Shown: positions 57,300 through 64,000 of the stretch, piece after piece
Layout of the letters: each line of letters starts with the position of its first letter
How positions within the stretch are numbered: position 1 is the first letter of the stretch
From: Monoplex corrugatus
Taxonomy: Eukaryota; Mollusca; Gastropoda; Littorinimorpha; Ranellidae
DNA: 64,000 bases
Assembly (NCBI GenBank): GCA_030674185.1
Contig: CM060307.1
Location: 64,314,653 to 64,378,652, forward strand
Direction of reading: 5' to 3'
Program-made: the position numbers and the translations under genes
The notes under the pieces: generated by a model
Told to the model about the DNA's origin: nothing
Databases searched by the model: none
What the model saw: the letters and a program-made list of their open reading frames with translations, nothing else

Positions 57300-60131
57300 A
57301 AACTTCCCTGATACTTGGTGAGGCACTCCAGCCTCCCGCTGACCTCCCCGAATAATTACCACTGCATGTACTCGGTTGCGGGGCATCTTTGGGTCCAATG
57401 TGCCAGATCTTGTTCCTCCTCGTTGCACAGGGGACACGTTGGATCCGTTGTTGAGTCGATCCAGTGTTTACGGGGCCTCAGCAAAAGGTGGTGACCCGAC
57501 CTCAGCTTTGCAAGTAGGTTTGATCTCTGCGGAACTTTATTTCCGCCTCTCGCTGCATGGAGAATGCCCCGTACACCTCACTCGTTCTCACATGCTGTAT
57601 CGGGGGGTCCTTTGTTATGTTTTTTTTATCTGGGCGCCAGCTCTACCGTAGTATATCGATCTGCCTGGGCCCGGGGATGTTGTTGCCTGCTTTGCGGCCT
57701 CGTCCGTAAGGTCGTTCCCGGGGATGCTGCTGTGGCCCGGAACCCATCGTATCGTCAGATGAAAACGGAGGTTTCGAGACAAAGGCGTAGAGTATCGAGA
57801 CACGGGGTGGAACCAAGGAGGGCTTCACACAGTGACTATCAGTGAATACCGCGACTGAGTCAGTCTCGCAGCATTCGTCTACAGCCCAATCAATCGCGAT
57901 TTCCAAGGCTCGAGTCTTTTCCTCGTAACAGCGACGTATACTTGGCTCCCCATTGTGTGGGTGTATGGACAATCGTAGGAGAAGATGGGTCCGCTGTAGT
58001 GACCACAGCCCCAGCGCCGCCATCTACTGTCCCCGCACTCGCCGAGCCGTCCGTGTAAATGTTGTAGAGCGCACCCAATTCTCTTGCACGGTCCTGTGCG
58101 GTGGTGAGCTTGCCTTTGTTAGTGTCAGGGAGTCGTGAGAAAATCCTGGTCGATCCCACCCTTTTTTTCCCCACGGTCTGGCATCGAAATAGGTGAGAGG
58201 CTTCCTATCATGGTCGAACAGCTGGGGGTTGCTGTTTGTGAGTTCAGTCGCTCTCTTCCTCCAACCCCAGTGCTTCAGCCGCTGTCTTGAAGAATCTGTG
58301 GCCCGCAAGGTGTCTGGGGTGGTCAGGGGGTAGATAAGGGCTTTTTCTCTCGAGCGGAGGCAGTTGGCATCGATGGTAGACTGGATGCTTGGAATGACCG
58401 ATTCAGCTCGCAGAGCTTCCAGAGATGAAGACCTTGCTTGTCCAGTTACCATCCTCAGGCATTTGTTCCGTGCCACCTCCAACTTGTTGATCTGCGTATT
58501 GGAGAGCCAGGGTTGCCAACCGCTACTAGCAAAGTTGAGGACGTTCTGCACGTGGGCGGGGTAGACCTTCCTGGGGTCCTGCTTCCTCCAACCTCAGTCG
58601 GAGTGTGCAACTGCGCCGAGCTTCCTCGTTTTTCCTGCTGCCTTCGCTGTCACAAGCTAGACCCGTCTGCTGAACGAAAGCTGTTGGTCGAGGGTGGCCC
58701 CTAGAAGTCTGGCGTGGAGCTTGTACTTTATAGGTGTGTTGTTGATTGTTATGTTTGGCACCCATCCAGCGTCGAGTGACGATTTCGAGAAGAATGTCGC
58801 CTCGCTTTTCGAGCCATTCAGGTTGAGTTTCCAATGCTGGCTCCACTCCACGACTACATCCACCGCATTCTGGGCGAGTCGTTCTGAGTCTTCAAGCTTT
58901 GGTGCACATGCGAGGATTGAGACGTCATCGGCTTACATAGAGATTGTTATATTATCTGGTAGAAGCTTTGCCAACTCATCTATGTAAAAGAGGAAGAGTA
59001 CCAGGGCCAGCACGGATCCTTGGGGTACGCCTTGACTCATCTTCCTGCTTTTGCCGAGGACACCATTGAAGTGGACCTTGGCTTGACGGGCACGCCTTTG
59101 TCGAGGAGGGTATGAAGAAGGCGCTCCCGCCACACTATGTCGTACGTCTTTAAGAAGTCAAGTAGGACGAGCACGGATTTATGCACGGGCTTCTTTTGGA
59201 AGCTATCATCGATCTTCCGCGTGATTCTCAGTATTTGGTCTTCTACTCCCCTGTCCTTCCGAAACCCGGCCTGTAGCTTCGAAAACCAGCCTTCCCGCCC
59301 GACCATGTCGTACAGGCGTTCAGACGTCATCCTCTCCATTACCTTGATGACGCAGGAGGTGAGGCTTATTGGTCGGAACGATGCGAGGTCTGATGCTGGT
59401 TTCCTGGATTTAAGAAGGGGGACGATGATGGCGTCCTTCCACATTTGTGGCACGTCTGCAGAGCGGAAGGACATGTTTAAGATGAAGAGTAGTTTCTCTA
59501 GTGGGACCCAGGTTCTTCAGGAAAGATGCAGGAATGTTGTCAAGGCCAGGTGACCCACGAGGCTTTATTTTTGAAATGGCGCTTTTAAGCTCGGCGATTG
59601 TGAAATCAGCCTGAGCCTCTCCCGGGATTTCCTTAGATTTCTCAGCCTCTTTTTTTAGGGATCTATTTGCTGTTCTAACTTCCTGTGACATATCCACGCT
59701 GCTCACCGCTGAGTAGTGAGTGACGAATATGTCAGCCTTGCACTTGTTTGAGGTGATGAGGCGTCCGTTATGGTTCATCGCTTCATTTGGTGAGTTCGTC
59801 TCAGGTGTTCCGTTGAATTTTCTGATCAGGCGCCCCACTTTAACCTCATCTGGGGATGTGGTGGTGTCTTCCAGAAGACTGCTCCAGGCGTCTGTTTTGG
59901 CCGCACTGATTGCCTCCTGCACATCCCGGCAAGCTTCCAGCCATTCTCTGCGCGAGTCCTTACCGGGTGACGGAGTCTATTACGTTTGCGAATAGCTCCA
60001 CGGACTGTGGGTGTTTCCCAGGACTTGGTTCTTCTGCCTGGTTTAACTATGCCAACGTGGATCTTGGCAGCAGAAATAAGAATATCGTTGAACTCTGTCA
60101 TTATGTTGCTGATGGTGTTGGTCGTGCTCAT
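57300..60131 (-). pseudogene. I-like LINE with RNase H domain, 5'-truncated and broken
   Basis: Minus order: the linker after the endonuclease (SWETPTVRGAIRKRNRL near 60020), then SPGLDNIPASFLKNLG near 59545. The RT has WKDAIIVPLLKSRKPASDL, FRPISLTSCVIKVMERM and LQAGFRKDRGVEDQI between 59440 and 59230, and QGVPQGSVL near 59030. The YADD tyrosine is replaced by TAA at 58933-58935, leaving ADDVS. An RNase H domain follows: IYTDGSASAG near 58060, EEKTRALEIAIDWA near 57905, VFTDSH near 57840 and WVPGHSSIPGNDLTDEAA near 57720. A CPLCNEEEQDLAHW zinc motif near 57420 ends it. At least six frame breaks occur. RT plus RNase H plus CCHC is the I-clade arrangement. The start at 60131 abuts the T-rich tract, so the copy is 5' truncated. 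Confidence 0.85.
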
Positions 60132-60335
60132 TTCTTTTCTTATCTCGTCATCATCTGTTGTCTTTTTCTTCTTTTCTTTCTTTATCTTTCGCCTTTTTTC
60201 TTCTTTCGTTTATTTGTTTGTTTGTTATCTCCTTTTTGTTCTTTTTTGTTTTGTTTCATTTTTGTTTTGTTTTTCGTCTCCTTTTTTCTTTCTTCTTCTT
60301 TTTCTTGTTCATCTTTCCTTTTTTTTTTTTTTGTA
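60132..60335. repeat. Tract segment duplicated at 61310-61515
   Basis: About 200 bases from tttcttttcttatctcg through gtctttttcttcttttct and tttcgtctcc to tttttcttgttcatctttcc recur about 1.18 kb downstream with few differences. Part of the tract therefore arose by duplication, not only by slippage. Confidence 0.8.
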
Positions 60336-61162
60336 GTATTATATTATGTTGTTGTTTAGTGGTTTGTTTTCCGTCCATGCTGATGTTTCGTAGTTCTGGT
60401 TTCCGTTGTCATTGTTGTTTGGTGGTTTCATTTTCCGTTGCTGGTTTTAGTCTTTTTCTCTTTTTCTTTCGTCTTCTTTGTCTTTTTTCTGGGTCTCGTA
60501 TTCTTCATCTTTTTTTTTTTCGTTTTCCTTTCTTCTTCTTCTTTTCCTTTTCGTCTTTTTTACCGTTTATCTTTAATCTTTCTTTTTTCTTTCTTCTTTT
60601 CGTTTTTTCTCCATCGTCTTGTCTGTTTTTTTTTTTTCTTTTTTGTTTTTGTTTGTCCTCTTGTTCTTCTTTTGTCTTCTTCTTTTTTCTTTCCTAATTT
60701 TTTTTCTTATCTTTTGTAGTCTTCCTTTGCTGCTGTTTTTATTTTCTTTTTCTTGTGTTTTGCTTTCTTATATTTTGTTTTGTTATATTTTGTTTTGATT
60801 TTGTTTTCTTGTTTTTCATCCTTTCCTTCTCGTCTCCTTTTCCTTTTCTTTCTTCTTCCTTTTCTTCTTATCTGTCGTCATCCTCGTTTCTTTTTATGCT
60901 TTGGTCTTTTCTTTGCCTGTTGATTTAGTACTGTTCGTTTGTCTTTATTTTTCCTTCTTTTTCTTATGTGTCTTTTGCATTTTCTTTTATCTTTGTTTGT
61001 TTGTTTGTTGTTTGTTTTGGTGTGTTTGTTTTGCTTTTGTCCATCCTTCGTCTTTTTTTTCTCACCCTTTCTTTCTTTCTTCTTCATTTTATTATTTTTA
61101 TTTTCGCCTTCTTTTTCTTGTTTGTATTTCTTCGTCGTCTTTTTTCTTTTGTCTTCTTTTCT

Positions 61163-61258
61163 GTGTCTTTCTTGTTTTGTGTCTTTCTTGTTTTGTGTCT
61201 TTCTTGTTTTGTGTCTTTCTTGTTTTGTGTCTTTCTTGTTTTGTGTCTTTCTTGTTCT
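61163..61258. repeat. 16-bp minisatellite, six units
   Basis: The unit tgtgtctttcttgttt is repeated six times, nearly perfect. Confidence 0.93.
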
Positions 61259-61309
61259 TTTTTGTTTCGTCTCGTCTTTTTTTCTTGTTTTTGTTTGTCT
61301 TTCTTTTCT

Positions 61310-61515
61310 TATCTTGTCTTCATCTGTTGTCTTTTTTCTTCTTTTCTTTCTTTATCTTTCGCCTTTTTTCTTTCTTTTGTTTATTTGCTTGTTTGCTTAT
61401 TATTTCCCTGTTATTCTTTTTTGTTTTGTTTCGTTTTCGTTTTGTTTTTCGTCTCCTTCTTTTTTCTTTCTTCTTCTTTTTCTTGCTCATCTTTCCTCTT
61501 CTTCTTCTTCTTCTT
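61310..61515. repeat. Second copy of the 60132-60335 segment
   Basis: Same word order as 60132-60335. It differs by small indels and substitutions and ends in a longer (CTT)n island. Confidence 0.8.
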
Positions 61516-62439
61516 TTTTGTTGTTGTTGAGAAATCTCTTGTCTTCTTAGTTTGTTTTTTTGTCTTATTTTTTTCTTTTCCTTATTTATCGCTCGTCTTC
61601 GCTTTCTGTCTATTTTTCCTTGTTCATCTTTTTTTTTTCTTGTTTGTCTTCGGTGCTCTCTTTGTCTTTGTTATTCTTCTTTTTTTGTTGCATCTTCTTT
61701 TTCTTGTTAATCGTTTATCTTTCCTTTCTTAGCTCGTCTTTATCTTTCCTTTCTTATTTCGTCTGTCTCTGTTGTCTTTTGTTCTTTTCTTCTTTTCGTT
61801 CTTCAACTTTCCTCTTTTTTTTTCTTTTGTTGTTGTTGTTTGTTTCTTTGTTGTTGTTGTTGTGATTTTCTTGTCGGTTCCTTCTCCTTCCCCCTTTTTG
61901 GTGTGTGTTTTTGAGTTCCTCTTTTTCTTTTGTCTTTTTTCTTCTTTCTTCTTTTTCTTGCTCATCTTTGTTGTTTTTTTTTCTTTTCGTCTTCCGTCTT
62001 TTTTGTCTTTTGTTTTAATTATCTTTTGTCTTCACTGTTCGTCTTTTGTCTTCTTTTTTCTTTTCCCTCTGTATCTTTCGTCTTTGTTTTTTTTTCCCGT
62101 CTTTTTTGTTGTTGTTTGTCTTCTGTTTTCATCTTTCTTTTTGTCTGTCTTATTTGTTTGTTTGTCTTACGTGCTTTTGTTCTTCTTCTGTATTTTTGTA
62201 TTATCTTTGTCTTCTTTTTCTTTCGTCTTGTTTTTATATTTCTGCTTTTTCCCCGAGTTTGTCTTATTTTCCTTTTTGTTAGAATTTTGTTTCATCTTTT
62301 TCTTCCGTCGTTTTCCTCTTTGTCTTTTGGTCTCTTAGTCCTGTTCACTTTTTTTTCTATTGCCTACTTATTTTTCCTTCAGTATATCTTACACTGTATT
62401 TTGTGTTGTTGATGTTCTTTTCTTTCATTTTCTTTTGTT

Positions 62440-62995
62440 TTTGTTGTTGTTTCTTCTCCAATGTTGTCCTTTTTCTTATTCGATATTGTGTTTATTCTTT
62501 GTCTTCTTCGATGTTCTGTCGTTCTTCATCTTCTTCAATATTGTTTTCTTTCTTTGTTTTTTTTTCGATTTTACGTTTGTTCTTAGTCTTCATTAATGTT
62601 CTGTTTGGTTTTTGTCTTCTTTGTTGTTGTACCTTTTCTTTGTCCTCTTCGATGTTCGATTTGTTTTTCATCTTCTTCGAAGTTGTATTCATTCTTTGTC
62701 TTTTTCGACATTATATTTGTTCTTTTCCATTTTCGATGTTGTGGTTGGTCTTTGTCTTTTAGGTGTTGTGTTTGTTCCTTTTCTTCTTCAATATTGTGTT
62801 TGTTCTCTTTCTTTTAGGATGTATTTGTGCTTTGTCTTCTTCAATGTAATGTTTGTTCGTTATATTCTTCGACATTGTATTTGTTCCTCGTCTTCTTCGA
62901 TGCGAAATTCTTTGTCTTCTTCGACGTATTATTTGTTCTTTTTCTTTTTCGATGTTGTTTTCTTTCTTTATCTTCATCGATGTGTTTGTTTTGCT
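62440..62995. repeat. Degenerate minisatellite around cttcttcgatgtt
   Basis: Around a dozen loosely spaced units of the form ttgtcttcttcgatgttgt followed by a ttgttctt stretch, period roughly 35-45 bases. On minus the units read as repeated NIEEDKE-like peptide. Frames break every 60-75 codons, so no gene is supported. Confidence 0.7.
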
Positions 62996-63298
62996 TCTTC
63001 CTCTTTATCCCTTTGTCTTTACGATTTATTGTTGTTGTTGTTGTCCGGGAGGGAGGGAATTGTGTTGTTGTACGGGAGGGAGGGGGTTGGCTAGTTTTTG
63101 TCTTTGGGTTTTAAAAAACGTTTCCTTGTTCTCTTCGTTGTTGGAGATACAAAGTGGTTTTCTTCTTCTAGACTGTTGTTGTTAATCTTGTTTTTCGTCA
63201 TTTTTTCTTTTTGCTGTCGTTGTCGGTGATGATCTGTTTCTTATTCGTTGTTATTCTTTTTCTTTGTTCGTTTTTTTTTTTTCGTTATGTCTGCTTTG

Positions 63299-63383
63299 CT
63301 GATGTTCATTTTGTTTTCTCTGCTGTGCGTCTTGTTTTTTGCTGATGCTCATTTTGTTTTCTCTGCTGTGCGTCTTGTTCTTC
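63299..63383. repeat. 42-bp tandem duplication
   Basis: Two units, both beginning gctgatg and containing ctctgctgtgcgtcttgtt. Confidence 0.9.
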
Positions 63384-64000
63384 TCTGCCCTGCCCGTTCC
63401 TTTTTTTCTATTATCTTGTTCTCCGTTGATTTTCTATTGTATTCTTATTAGTTTTTGTTTGTATGTTTTTTCTTTTGTTTGTATGTTTTTCCTTCATTCT
63501 CTTTTTAACGTATTTTTTCCTGTCGTTTATTTCTGGGGGGTTTTCTTTTTCTGTCGCCGCCTTTGTCTTCTTTTTTGTCTCTTTTTTCTTTTAATTTTTT
63601 TCTTGTTTTGTTTCGTCTTCATCGTTTGTTTGTTTCTTGAGTTTGATTTTATTTTTGTATTTGTTCCTTTTTTTTTGTGTTTGTTTGTTTGCTTGTTTTA
63701 ATTTTTCGTTTGTTTGTTTCTATTCATTTTCTTTTCATTTGTCGTAATCTTCCATTTTTTTCGTTTTCTTTGCTTGTTTTTATTTTTGGTTCTTTTCTTT
63801 TTTCTTTTCTTTATTTTTCGTGTTTTTCTGTTTGTGTTTTATTCCTTGTCGTTTCGTTCTGTCTTCGGTGGTTTTTGTTGTTGTTGTTGTTGTTGTTTTT
63901 TGCTGGAGGGGGAGGGGGGGGTCTTCCATCATTTCGTTTTGGTTTTTTATTTCTCTCTTCCTATCGTATGTCTGTCATTGTCCACTTCTTTTTCTTTTTG

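Larger units (their letters stand above)
60132..64000. repeat. Pyrimidine-rich, A-poor low-complexity tract, right part, running off the window
   Basis: Nearly 3.9 kb of T-dominated sequence on plus, built of ttctt, tcttttgt, ttgtttg and cgtcttc words, with A rare. Frames of up to 254 codons consist of F, L, S, C and V and are artefacts. Internal duplications are listed separately. G-runs occur at 63049-63085 and 63905-63921, and a (TTG)n at about 63875-63897. Confidence 0.9.

Noticed and set aside
60901..61732. Long plus-strand frames of 200-254 codons
   Set aside because: They consist of Phe, Leu, Ser, Cys and Val from T-rich low-complexity DNA, overlap in three frames, and have no domain or membrane-protein pattern beyond composition.

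Overview
This window is metazoan nuclear DNA made almost entirely of repeats. It most likely comes from a gastropod mollusc: I recognise tRNA-derived SINEs of a type I associate with gastropod genomes, next to L2-, RTE-, I- and R2-like retrotransposons. The organism call rests on remembered family resemblance, not on a search. I found no convincing host gene, rRNA or functional tRNA. Most long open frames are microsatellites or a pyrimidine-rich tract read as protein.

Layout. Positions 1-9,800 hold a decayed non-LTR reverse transcriptase cut by the window edge, the first copies of an abundant ~0.5 kb SINE-like repeat (called Rep-A here), two copies of a C-D repeat pair and a second LINE remnant. 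Positions 11,867-15,343 carry the only intact large gene: a minus-strand R2-like retrotransposon ORF of 1,082 codons with an N-terminal zinc finger, reverse transcriptase, CCHC motif and restriction-like endonuclease. It is followed within 21 bases by a tRNA-like sequence and an 18-base A tail. Positions 16,600-32,500 contain RTE-like fragments, several with 5' parts inverted, and a Rep-A copy whose 3' tail is repeated six times in tandem. Positions 33,790-34,105 are a ten-unit minisatellite.

Positions 38,116-41,013 are a nested pair: a short TTAA-flanked inverted-repeat element, piggyBac-MITE-like, is split by a 2.7 kb L2-like LINE with one frameshift and one stop. Positions 41,560-54,985 hold diverged tRNA-SINEs, an internally deleted RTE-like copy and two foldback elements with 13-bp direct flanking repeats. 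From 56,160 to the end runs a pyrimidine-rich, A-poor tract, interrupted at 56,936-60,131 by a broken RNase H-bearing I-like LINE, an arm of the foldback family and an L2 3' tail.

The LINEs probably supplied the enzymes for the SINE-like families. Apart from the R2-like element, every retrotransposon coding region seen here is broken. Boundaries of decayed elements are estimates made by eye.
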